From: Minisyncoccota bacterium | GTDB lineage: Bacteria; Patescibacteriota; Minisyncoccia; Phycocordibacterales; UBA2100 | DNA length: 5,683 bases | Assembly (NCBI GenBank): GCA_020058565.1 | Contig: JAGVDT010000067.1 | Location: 1-5,683, forward strand | Direction: 5' to 3' | Translations under genes and position numbers: made by a program | Shown: one piece after another, positions 1 to 5,683 of the stretch | Layout of the letters: each line of letters begins with the position of its first letter | Position numbering within the stretch: position 1 is the stretch's first letter | Notes under the pieces: model-generated | What the model saw: only the letters and a program-made list of their open reading frames with translations | What the model was told of the DNA's origin: nothing | The model's database searches: none

Positions 1-1045
1 CATAGTGTCTGAGCGCGTCGGCCAGAATTTCCGAGGCCGAAGCGGAGCCTTTATCCACGAGAATCGCCATCTTGAGATTTTTTGTGAAAACGTCGTAGCC
101 AAAAGAGCGGTGCACTATGTTTGCGGTGTTGCCGCTATAGTCTTCGGTCACAATCACCTTGCCGAGCGGCAAAAACCAGCTTGCCATATCGACGGCAGCC
201 TCAAGGTATCCTCCGGGATTCCCGCGCAAATCCAGCACGAGTTTTGATTTGCCGGAGATCGCGAACTCGCGGAGCGCGTTGCGGAAAAGATCCGGTGAAT
301 TCGAGGTAAAAGTCGCCACCGACACGACATACACATCTTCAGGAATATTTTTGATTTGAGTGTCGGCCTGCGTGGCCACAATCGGCACGTCGATTGTGTC
401 GCGTACGACCGGTATTTCTCGCGGCTCAGGCCAGCCTTCGCGTGCCACCAGAAGCTTCACCGTGGTCCCTTTTGGCCCGCGAATTTTCGATACGGCCGTT
501 GCGACATCCATGCCCTGTGTGCTTACGTCGTCGATCTTGAGCACCCGATCACCTGCTTTCATGCCCGCTTTCTCCGCAGGGGTATTTTTGAGCGGGGAAA
601 CGACGGTCAAAACCTCGTCCTTTACGTCGATCTCCATTCCCACGCCTTCGAAGCTGCCGCTCATGTCCTGCACAAAATCTTCGTTTTCGCGCGGCGGCAG
701 GAAAAACGTATATGGGTCATTGAGAGATGCGGCAAGGCCGCCAATCATCCCCCACACTCGATCTTTAGCAATATCCTCGCTGCTGGAAGCCGCCGACGTC
801 GATGTAGACACGGAAGCTGGCACAAATTTCTCGTCTATCGCGCTCCATGCTTTCCACAGCGGAGAGAGATCAACGTTTTCCGGCGGAGGCGGCGAACCGA
901 CGAGTTGATTCGAAATTCCCTGTTCCACCAAATAACGCTCGGTGAAAAAGCCTCCCGCAAATCCAAGCACCAGGACCGTAAAAATAGTCGTGATCACTCC
1001 AGTTGACCAGTGCGAATTATTTTTTTCCTCAAACATCCGTTGCAT
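1..1045 (-). CDS. S41-family C-terminal processing peptidase (CtpA/Prc type) with PDZ domain, partial (C-terminus outside window)
   Basis: A membrane-anchored serine protease of the S41 (tail-specific, CtpA/CtpB) family, which in characterised members trims or degrades envelope proteins from their C-termini. I translated the minus strand by hand: 348 residues are visible with no stop. A single hydrophobic segment at about residues 15-34 looks like an uncleaved signal anchor, leaving the rest outside the cytoplasm. A helical N-terminal domain follows (about 60-125, ending in SLNDPYTFFLPP), interrupted by a Ser/Thr-rich stretch at about 76-90. A PDZ domain spans about 130-203 (GVGMEI, SPAEKAGMKAGD-like region, IRGPKGTTV). 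The catalytic domain starts with LVLDLRGNPGGYLEAA and reaches KGSASASEI, whose middle Ser (residue 336, codon 38-40) is the family nucleophile. The catalytic Lys, expected 25 residues later, lies off the left edge. The start is the in-frame ATG at 1043-1045; a second ATG at 1034-1036 is equally plausible and removes three residues. Neither has a strong Shine-Dalgarno sequence. Divergent from the CorA-like gene. Family assignment is firm; the substrate is unknown. Confidence 0.93.
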   Translation of the reverse strand, partial: MQRMFEEKNNSHWSTGVITTIFTVLVLGFAGGFFTERYLVEQGISNQLVGSPPPPENVDLSPLWKAWSAIDEKFVPASVSTSTSAASSSEDIAKDRVWGMIGGLAASLNDPYTFFLPPRENEDFVQDMSGSFEGVGMEIDVKDEVLTVVSPLKNTPAEKAGMKAGDRVLKIDDVSTQGMDVATAVSKIRGPKGTTVKLLVAREGWPEPREIPVVRDTIDVPIVATQADTQIKNIPEDVYVVSVATFTSNSPDLFRNALREFAISGKSKLVLDLRGNPGGYLEAAVDMASWFLPLGKVIVTEDYSGNTANIVHRSFGYDVFTKNLKMAILVDKGSASASEILADALRHY

Positions 1046-1157
1046 TATCTCATAAATCTCAGAGATTTATACCTGATCCCCGGAAAACATCCCCGAATAG
1101 TACCAAGTTGAATTTTATGCTCTATGCGCTCTATGTGATACATGCTACCGTTTGGTT
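1046..1157. promoter_or_regulatory. Divergent intergenic region, probable promoters for the S41 protease and the CorA-like gene
   Basis: This 112-base gap separates two divergently transcribed genes, so both promoters should lie here or just inside the genes. On the minus strand a TATAAAT-like -10 candidate lies inside the inverted repeat at 1052-1070, but I find no good -35 at the usual spacing. On the plus strand TTGAAT (1108-1113) followed after 18 bases by TATGTG (1132-1137) is a weak -35/-10 pair. An 8-base direct repeat GCTCTATG (1119-1126 and 1128-1135) overlaps that weak -10. The regulatory role follows from gene orientation; the individual boxes are guesses. Confidence 0.45.
1052..1070. 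repeat. Perfect inverted repeat (9-base arms, 1-base centre), candidate operator
   Basis: ATAAATCTC (1052-1060), a central A, then GAGATTTAT (1062-1070) form a perfect palindrome. It ends 7 bases upstream of the longer protease start codon. Arms this close together suit a dimeric DNA-binding protein better than an RNA hairpin, since a one-base loop cannot form without opening inner pairs. On the minus strand it includes a TATAAAT box, so a bound protein could block transcription of the protease gene. Operator function is inferred from symmetry and position only. Confidence 0.4.
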
Positions 1158-2069
1158 ATGCATTCTCGCCACGAGCACAGCGGCTTGGTCTGGATAGATC
1201 TCGAGTCCCCTACCAGAGACGAAGTGCAGGCTTTGATCGACGAGTTCTCCATAGAGCCGCGCGTCGCCGAAGAGCTATTGCTTCCGGCGACCAAGCCGCA
1301 TGTCGACTTTCATGCCAGTTATGTGTATCTGATCCTGCATTTCCCTGCCCTGAGACACTCGCACAAGCATCGGGGTCAGGAGCTGGATTTCGTGATCGGC
1401 AGGAATTTCCTGGTTACCACGCATTACGAAGCCATAGACCCGGTGCACAACTTCTCCAAAGTCTTTGAGGTGAATTCCGCTCTGGAAACTGGCAAGGTCG
1501 GAAACCACGCGGGATACATTTTCTACGCGCTTCTCAAGCGGCTTTACAAAGGCGTCGAGCATGAGCTGGAATTCATCAAGCGCGATTTAACAACGATCGA
1601 GGAGCATATCTTTTCCGGAGACGAGGTTTTGATGGTCGAGTCATTATCGCGCGCCGCCCGCGACCTCCTGAACCTGCGCCAAATCCTGGAGCCTCATCGC
1701 GAAGTTTTGCACACCCTCGAGAGCGAAGGCGCCAATTTTTTCGCCGGTGACTTTTCTGTGCAACTGCGCGCTCTTTCAAACGAATACTACAAAGTGCACA
1801 ATCATATCATGCGCCTTACCGAGCAGCTGCACGAGCTGAGAGAGACCAACAACTCCCTTCTCTCGACGAAGCAAAATGAGACGATGAAAGTCTTTACCAT
1901 TATGGCATTTACAACCTTTCCATTGACGCTTTTTGCGACATTGTTCGCTATTCCTGCAGAATCCACCCCGATCCTCGGAAGAGAAAATGATTTTTGGATA
2001 CTTGTAAGCTGCATGGCGTTTGCGGTTTCTCTAATGCTTATGTTTTTTAAGCGCAAGAAATGGTTGTAG
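1158..2069 (+). CDS. CorA-family divalent-cation transporter-like membrane protein lacking the GMN signature
   Basis: A 303-residue protein with the CorA (2-TM-GxN) plan. It has a soluble alpha/beta N-terminal domain (about 1-145) and a long, charged helical stretch (about 145-240; 'stalk' helix ending NNSLLSTKQNETMKVFTIMAF). TM1 lies at about 244-264, a short outside loop follows, then TM2 at about 278-297 and a basic C-terminal tail FKRKKWL, as in CorA proteins. CorA forms pentamers that carry Mg2+ (sometimes Co2+ or Ni2+) through the inner membrane, with the YGMN motif at the end of TM1 forming the outer selectivity filter. Here the aligned residues are Phe-Ala-Ile-Pro (1944-1955), so the Gly-Met-Asn signature is absent although its surroundings are normal. 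Transport of Mg2+ therefore cannot be assumed. I chose ATG 1158 over the in-frame TTG at 1152; no clear Shine-Dalgarno sequence supports either. Divergent from the protease gene and 67 bases before cysS on the same strand. Fold confident, ion uncertain. Confidence 0.88.
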   Translation: MHSRHEHSGLVWIDLESPTRDEVQALIDEFSIEPRVAEELLLPATKPHVDFHASYVYLILHFPALRHSHKHRGQELDFVIGRNFLVTTHYEAIDPVHNFSKVFEVNSALETGKVGNHAGYIFYALLKRLYKGVEHELEFIKRDLTTIEEHIFSGDEVLMVESLSRAARDLLNLRQILEPHREVLHTLESEGANFFAGDFSVQLRALSNEYYKVHNHIMRLTEQLHELRETNNSLLSTKQNETMKVFTIMAFTTFPLTLFATLFAIPAESTPILGRENDFWILVSCMAFAVSLMLMFFKRKKWL

Positions 2070-2076
2070 CGCTTTT
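2049..2076 (+). terminator. Weak hairpin with short T-run over the CorA-like stop codon, possible terminator
   Basis: AAGCGC (2049-2054) can pair with GCGCTT (2069-2074) around a 14-base loop, and the right arm runs into four T's (2073-2076). The stop codon TAG (2067-2069) sits at the base of the loop. The stem is only six pairs and the T-run short, so termination would be poor at best; readthrough into cysS is quite possible. Low confidence. Confidence 0.22.
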
Positions 2077-2124
2077 CCGCTTTTGGCATGATCGTTGAAT
2101 TCGCGCTCGCCGTCAGTAGCTGAT

Positions 2125-2139
2125 AGGATGGTACGCATG
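2125..2139 (+). promoter_or_regulatory. cysS: Ribosome binding site that favours ATG 2137 as the cysS start
   Basis: AGGA at 2125-2128 lies 8 bases before ATG 2137-2139, a good bacterial spacing. For the ATG at 2128 the same bases overlap the start codon and cannot serve, and the TTG at 2095 has no purine-rich block upstream. This is the only reasonably clear Shine-Dalgarno-like site I found in the window. Confidence 0.45.
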
Positions 2140-3648
2140 CAATGGTTTAGACGCATCTTCCAGGTGAGTCCAGCTGCAGAAAAGGAGCGTATATTTTTCT
2201 TTAACTCCCTGGGCCGGGAGATCCGAGACTTCAAGCCGCCGGCCAAGGGGCCTGTTCGCATGTATAACTGCGGCCCTACCGTCTACGATCGGCAGCATAT
2301 CGGTAATCTTTCAGCCGCTGTTTTTGCAGACACAATCCGCCGCGTGCTCGAATACAACGGCCTTACGGTTAAACAAGTCATAAACATTACGGATTTTGGC
2401 CATTTAGTGTCGGATAGCGACGAAGGCGAAGACAAAATGACCAAAGGCCTCAAGCGCGAGAAAAAAGCGCTGACCATGGAAAACATGCGTGAGTTTGCCA
2501 CTAAGTACATGAATATCTACCTTGACGACATCAAGTCGCTTAACGTATCTGTAGAAAAAATTCTATTTCCGCGCGCAAGTGACTATGTGCAGCCAATGAT
2601 TGCGATGATTCGAACTCTCGAAGAAAAAGGCTACGCCTACCAAATAAAAGATGGCGTATATTTCGATACCTCGCGCTTCCCCAATTACGGAGCGCTTGGC
2701 GGCATTTCCGATGGTCAGGAAGAAGGCGCGCCCTACTCCGCTGAAGCTACGAAGGGCAGGCGCATTGCGATCAATCAAGAGAAGCGTACCTCCCATGATT
2801 TTGCGCTCTGGAAGTCTGTTCCACCCCGTTCGAAGCTGGGATGGGACTCTCCGTGGGGCAAAGGATTCCCGGGGTGGCATATGGAGTGCTCTGCCATGAT
2901 TCATAGCATACTCGGCGATCAAATCGATATCCATACGGGTGGGATCGAGCATATACCCATTCATCACAATAATGAGATCGCGCAGTCAGAGGCCGCTACC
3001 GGGAAAAGACCGATGTCTCGTTTTTGGCTTCATCGCGAACACATTCGCATGGAAAATACCAAGATCTCAAAGTCTATAGGCAACACTGCTTACCTGTCAG
3101 ATGTAGTCGAACGAGGCATACATCCGCTCGCGCTCAGATACTGGTTTTTGACCGCGCACTATCGCCAGCCGGCAAATTTCACCTGGGAGGCTGTCGAGGC
3201 TGCGCAAAAGGCATTTTTAAGGCTTCACGGGAAATATCGATTGGTTAAGCATGCAGAACTCGAAGAACCTGCTTCGACGTTTTCTCAGAAATTTACCGAA
3301 AAACTTAACAACGACCTCGATACCCCTGGGGCAATTGCAACGATCTGGGAGAACGTAAGCGGCAATAAGCTTACGGACAGAGAAATCAAGGCGATACTTC
3401 TGCGCGCCGACCGGGTCTTGGGATTAGGATTTGAGCATTCGGATGAGCTCTTAGAGAAACTTTTGACCCCAGCGCAAGGCGTCGCGATTGATTCTTTACC
3501 AGAAGATGCCAGAAAACTTTACGATGATCGAGAGACGGCGCGAGCCCAAAAAGATTGGGCGACGTCCGATCGGCTTCGAGCGCAATTGAGAGCCGCGGGC
3601 TACGAAATAAAGGATACGCCGGACGGGAGTAAGATTCTGCGCATCTAA
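2137..3648 (+). CDS. cysS: Cysteinyl-tRNA synthetase
   Basis: Cytoplasmic class Ia synthetase that joins cysteine to tRNA-Cys using ATP. The 503-residue protein has the whole family layout. The Rossmann core opens at RMYNCGPTVYDRQHIGN, with the HIGH motif read as HIGN (54-57), followed by NITDFGHL (about 83). The Zn site is complete: Cys45, Cys251 (WHMECSAM), His276 and Glu280 (IHHNNE). The KMSKS loop is KISKS (309-313), a helical bundle follows, and the C-terminal anticodon-end domain (about 460-503) includes AQKDWATSDRLRAQL. 'GGIEHIPIHHNNEIAQSEAATGK' style sequence is what I associate with candidate-phyla CysRS. I chose ATG 2137 because AGGA at 2125-2128 gives an 8-base Shine-Dalgarno spacing; ATG 2128 and TTG 2095 are in-frame alternatives. 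Even from 2137 there are about 17 residues before the first family strand (IFFFNSLGREI). Same strand as the CorA-like gene, convergent with leuS. Complete and apparently functional. Confidence 0.97.
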   Translation: MQWFRRIFQVSPAAEKERIFFFNSLGREIRDFKPPAKGPVRMYNCGPTVYDRQHIGNLSAAVFADTIRRVLEYNGLTVKQVINITDFGHLVSDSDEGEDKMTKGLKREKKALTMENMREFATKYMNIYLDDIKSLNVSVEKILFPRASDYVQPMIAMIRTLEEKGYAYQIKDGVYFDTSRFPNYGALGGISDGQEEGAPYSAEATKGRRIAINQEKRTSHDFALWKSVPPRSKLGWDSPWGKGFPGWHMECSAMIHSILGDQIDIHTGGIEHIPIHHNNEIAQSEAATGKRPMSRFWLHREHIRMENTKISKSIGNTAYLSDVVERGIHPLALRYWFLTAHYRQPANFTWEAVEAAQKAFLRLHGKYRLVKHAELEEPASTFSQKFTEKLNNDLDTPGAIATIWENVSGNKLTDREIKAILLRADRVLGLGFEHSDELLEKLLTPAQGVAIDSLPEDARKLYDDRETARAQKDWATSDRLRAQLRAAGYEIKDTPDGSKILRI

Positions 3649-3810
3649 GCTTGTCTAGTATTTTCTCAGCGCAGTCTTTCCATATCGACCATACCGACCT
3701 ATGTGTTTATTGGGTCCCGACACAATTTTCCGTTAATTCTATGCGGTAGCGTAAAGTTAGCGGGGATGTTTTTGGGTCCCTTTGTCTGTTCTCCAGAGAT
3801 CAAAAGAGAG
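3649..3810. other. Intergenic region between convergent cysS and leuS
   Basis: These 162 bases lie between the two stop codons and should hold the 3' ends of both transcripts. No coding signal is convincing. CCGTTAA (3730-3736) can pair with TTAGCGG (3757-3763, one G-T pair) around a 20-base loop, and five T's follow at 3769-3773; this is a weak candidate terminator for cysS. The block GTTTATTGGGTCCC (3705-3718) recurs as GTTTTTGGGTCCC (3768-3780), with one base fewer. On the leuS side I see no strong hairpin followed by T's. Confidence 0.5.
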
Positions 3811-5683
3811 CTATACAACGAAGTTGATCAAGCGCTTTGGCACGAAGATTACTTTTTTAATCTCACCTTCGAGCCATTTCTGAACCAGTCCTTCGGCCCG
3901 CGCTCGGACATCTGCCTCAGTTGAGTTTGCGGGCATATCTAGAGTTGCACGAACCTTGCCATTTATTTGGACCACAAATTTAGCCGTGTCGTCTTCGAGA
4001 TATTCTTCATCGTACTTTGGCCATTGAGACAGGTGTACTGAGCCTTTACCTTTCAGGCTCTGCCACATATCTTCGGCTATATGCGGAGCAAAAGGCGCCA
4101 AAAGCTGCACAAAAGTCTTAAGCTGCGATTTGCTCAAGCCGTCCTTCTCGGCTGCATTTACGAAAATCATCATCGTGGAAATCGCGGTATTGAACTTGAA
4201 TGCCTGAATATCCTCCCCCACCTTTTTAATAGTCCGATGTAGTAACTTCTCCCTAGAACTATGGACATCGGATGTCCATAGTTGCTGAAGGCGCCAAACC
4301 CTTTCGAGAAAGCGTCGCGAGCCTATCATAGCGTTGGTGTTCCACGCTATTGCGTCGGTAAACGGCCCCATAAACATCTCATAGACACGCAGGGTGTCCG
4401 CTCCAAACTTTTTTACAATGTCGTCAGGATTTATGACATTGCCGAAACGCTTAGACATCTTGCGGCCGTCTTCGGCCTGGATAAGACCTACGGAGATCAA
4501 GCGAGTGAACGGCTCAGGTGTCGATACATAGCCCTCGTCAAAAAGGAATTTGTGCCAGAAACGAGCGTAGATCAAATGGCGCGTCGCATGCTCTGCGCCT
4601 CCGACGTACAGATCCACCGGCGCCCAGTACTTTTCTTTCTTTTTATCCACCATCGCTTTTTTATTCTTGGGGTCCATGTACCGGAGGTAGTACCAGCTCG
4701 ATCCAGCCCACTGCGGCATGGTGTTGGTTTCGCGTTTCGCGGGACTTTTGCATTTTGGGCATTTCACATTGACCCATTTTTTGATGTCTGCCAGCGGCGA
4801 CTCACCGGTGCCGGTAGGTTTGTAGTTTTTGACGTCAGGAAGTTTTACCGGCAGCTCTTTTTCCGGTACAGGGACGACGCCACAATTTGGACAATGAATT
4901 ATCGGAATAGGTTCGCCCCAGTAGCGCTGGCGGCTGAAAACCCAATCGCGAATCTTGTAGGTCGTCTTTTTGCGGCCGAATTTTTGAGTCATCTGGACAC
5001 GCGCCGCAGCAGTCTCTACACCATCAAAGTCCCCCGAATTCACCAGTAGGCCCTCTCCCGAGAAGACGCCGGCATTTCCTTCGTTCGTGAACGTATCCCA
5101 TATATAGTCTTTTTCTGCAAGATTAAGAAAGGCTCTCACTTCATCTTTCTTTTTCCACAGAAGTGCGTGCTTGTCTTGCTCTTCTTGGGCGACAGGAGCT
5201 TGTTCGCCATCTCTCAGTTCAAAATACAGATATCTGAATCGGGCAAGAACATTTACTCGCTTCTGTTGATGGTAGAAATTGACATAAGAAAAGCCGCCGA
5301 TCTGGTGAATAAATTCTGCGTTTACATAGCCGGTTTCTTCCCGTATTTCTCGTAAGCCGGTTTCTACCGGCTCTTCCCCTTCCTCGATACCTCCGGAAAC
5401 TAAGGATCGTACATCGTGCTCTTTCCATTGCTCGCAGAGATACTCGTCTTTTTCCCAGTGCTTAACAATGCACATAACCGCATCCCTTCGTACCGTTTCC
5501 GCATCCGCCCTTACCTGCTGCTCTCTTTCCGGCGATCGCGAAATACGAGCAACCACTTGTTTTACCGGCATACCGAATTTTTCCGCAAACTCGCCATCAC
5601 GTTCATCGTGTGCCGGAACCGCCATAATGGCGCCCGTACCGTAGCCAGCGAGCACGTAGTCTGCGACGAACACCGGAATTTTC
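3811..5683 (-). CDS. leuS: Leucyl-tRNA synthetase with a Nudix domain inserted in the CP1 editing domain, partial (N-terminus outside window)
   Basis: Class Ia synthetase that charges tRNA-Leu. The last 623 residues are visible (first complete codon = residue 1, reading KIPVFVADYVLAGYG); the HIGH motif and the threonine-rich half of the editing site lie off the right edge. In order: editing-domain segment YGTGAIMAVPAHDERDGEFA with the conserved editing Asp (26); a Nudix insert (about 63-199); the return strand GEGLLVNSGDFDG; DWVFSRQRYWGEPIPI; a CxxC...CxxC zinc module (Cys264, 267, 308, 311); catalytic core SSWYYLRYMDP and VGGAEHATRHLIYARFWHKFL; KMSKR (408-412) as the KMSKS loop; the anticodon-binding helices (about 470-560); and the C-terminal tRNA-contact domain ending VPKRLINFVV. 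Only about ten residues separate LISVGLI from KMSKR, so there is no leucine-specific domain of the E. coli / T. thermophilus kind. The frame is open throughout, so the insert is part of the gene. A GTG at 5671-5673 is an internal Val codon, not the start. Convergent with cysS. Confidence 0.97.
   Translation of the reverse strand, partial: KIPVFVADYVLAGYGTGAIMAVPAHDERDGEFAEKFGMPVKQVVARISRSPEREQQVRADAETVRRDAVMCIVKHWEKDEYLCEQWKEHDVRSLVSGGIEEGEEPVETGLREIREETGYVNAEFIHQIGGFSYVNFYHQQKRVNVLARFRYLYFELRDGEQAPVAQEEQDKHALLWKKKDEVRAFLNLAEKDYIWDTFTNEGNAGVFSGEGLLVNSGDFDGVETAAARVQMTQKFGRKKTTYKIRDWVFSRQRYWGEPIPIIHCPNCGVVPVPEKELPVKLPDVKNYKPTGTGESPLADIKKWVNVKCPKCKSPAKRETNTMPQWAGSSWYYLRYMDPKNKKAMVDKKKEKYWAPVDLYVGGAEHATRHLIYARFWHKFLFDEGYVSTPEPFTRLISVGLIQAEDGRKMSKRFGNVINPDDIVKKFGADTLRVYEMFMGPFTDAIAWNTNAMIGSRRFLERVWRLQQLWTSDVHSSREKLLHRTIKKVGEDIQAFKFNTAISTMMIFVNAAEKDGLSKSQLKTFVQLLAPFAPHIAEDMWQSLKGKGSVHLSQWPKYDEEYLEDDTAKFVVQINGKVRATLDMPANSTEADVRARAEGLVQKWLEGEIKKVIFVPKRLINFVV
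5086..5496 (-). other. Nudix hydrolase domain embedded in LeuRS
   Basis: Residues about 63-199 of the visible LeuRS read as a Nudix fold: entry strand RRDAVMCIVKHWEKDEYLC, then the Nudix box at 97-119 (coordinates 5326-5394), from GGIEEGEE through REIREETGY. It matches GX5EX7REUXEEXGU at all fixed positions, including the glutamates that bind the catalytic metals. Strand-rich sequence follows (GGFSYVNFYH, NVLARFRYLYFELRDGE), then EEQDKHALLWKKKDEVRAFL, which resembles the closing part of many Nudix proteins. Nudix enzymes split compounds with a nucleoside diphosphate linked to another group (Ap4A, NADH, ADP-ribose, oxidised dNTPs). The substrate here cannot be read from sequence. The intact box argues for activity; a purely structural or ligand-sensing role is the alternative. 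Confidence 0.9.

Noticed and set aside
356..1006. Long plus-strand open frames (216 and 182 codons)
   Set aside because: They are antisense to the S41 protease, whose PDZ and catalytic motifs are unmistakable on the minus strand; the plus-strand translations are Arg/His/Cys-rich with no recognisable motif.
1084..1095. A 12-base block (AAAACATCCCCG) that recurs inverted at 3761-3772
   Set aside because: About one 12-base match between strands is expected by chance in a window of this size, and flanking bases do not extend it.
2070..2085. Tandem CGCTTTTC / CGCTTTTG after the CorA-like stop codon
   Set aside because: Two imperfect 8-base units are too short to be called a repeat element; may only contribute to the weak hairpin noted there.
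2070..2136. A promoter or tRNA between the CorA-like gene and cysS
   Set aside because: No -35/-10 pair at acceptable spacing (TTGGCA and TTGAAT lack partners), and 67 bases with no cloverleaf pairing rule out a tRNA.
3703..3924. A 73-codon plus-strand open frame crossing the cysS-leuS gap
   Set aside because: Its second half is antisense to the conserved LeuRS C-terminus, it lacks a ribosome binding site, and no family resemblance is visible.
4282..5049. A 255-codon open frame on the plus strand
   Set aside because: It lies entirely antisense to strongly conserved LeuRS sequence, its translation resembles no family and is rich in Arg/Phe/His; it is a shadow of leuS.
5074..5550. A free-standing Nudix gene interrupting leuS, or an assembly join
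   Set aside because: The frame is open across both junctions, no stop or ribosome binding site lies at either edge, and conserved LeuRS sequence resumes directly in frame.
5671..5673. GTG as a possible start of a shorter LeuRS or a split gene
   Set aside because: The reading frame continues to the window edge with KIP before this codon, matching the usual LeuRS text before VADYVL; it is an internal valine.

Overview
The window holds parts of four protein genes and almost no spare DNA. Family resemblance (from memory, not a search) points to a Candidate Phyla Radiation / Patescibacteria genome, most likely of the Parcubacteria group. The clues are a single-anchor S41 protease with a short Ser/Thr-rich stretch before its helical domain, a CysRS of the 'GGIEHIPIHHNNE' type, and a compact CorA-family membrane protein. 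The leucyl-tRNA synthetase also carries a foreign domain inside its editing region. Base composition looks close to 50% GC, similar across the window.

Layout. Positions 1-1045 (minus strand) are the N-terminal 348 residues of an S41 / CtpA-type PDZ protease; the C-terminus lies beyond the left edge. Positions 1046-1157 are a divergent intergenic region with a perfect 9+1+9 inverted repeat just upstream of the protease start. Positions 1158-2069 (plus) encode a CorA-family two-TM protein whose GMN selectivity signature is replaced by Ala-Ile-Pro. Positions 2137-3648 (plus) encode cysteinyl-tRNA synthetase, complete. Positions 3649-3810 separate two converging genes. Positions 3811-5683 (minus) are the C-terminal 623 residues of leucyl-tRNA synthetase; its N-terminus and HIGH motif lie beyond the right edge.

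The most interesting item is the LeuRS. Between the conserved editing-site helix (HDERD) and the conserved return strand (GEGLLVNSGDFDG) lies an in-frame insert of about 140-160 residues. It contains a complete Nudix hydrolase signature, matching GX5EX7REUXEEXGU at every fixed position. One polypeptide therefore seems to carry the aminoacylation site, the CP1 tRNA-editing site and a probable nucleoside-diphosphate-linked hydrolase. The two synthetases supply Cys-tRNA and Leu-tRNA for translation. The protease and the CorA-like protein are envelope proteins with no visible functional link to them; the neighbourhood looks like ordinary housekeeping DNA, not a mobile or defence region. I see no tRNA, rRNA, CRISPR, insertion sequence or phage signal.
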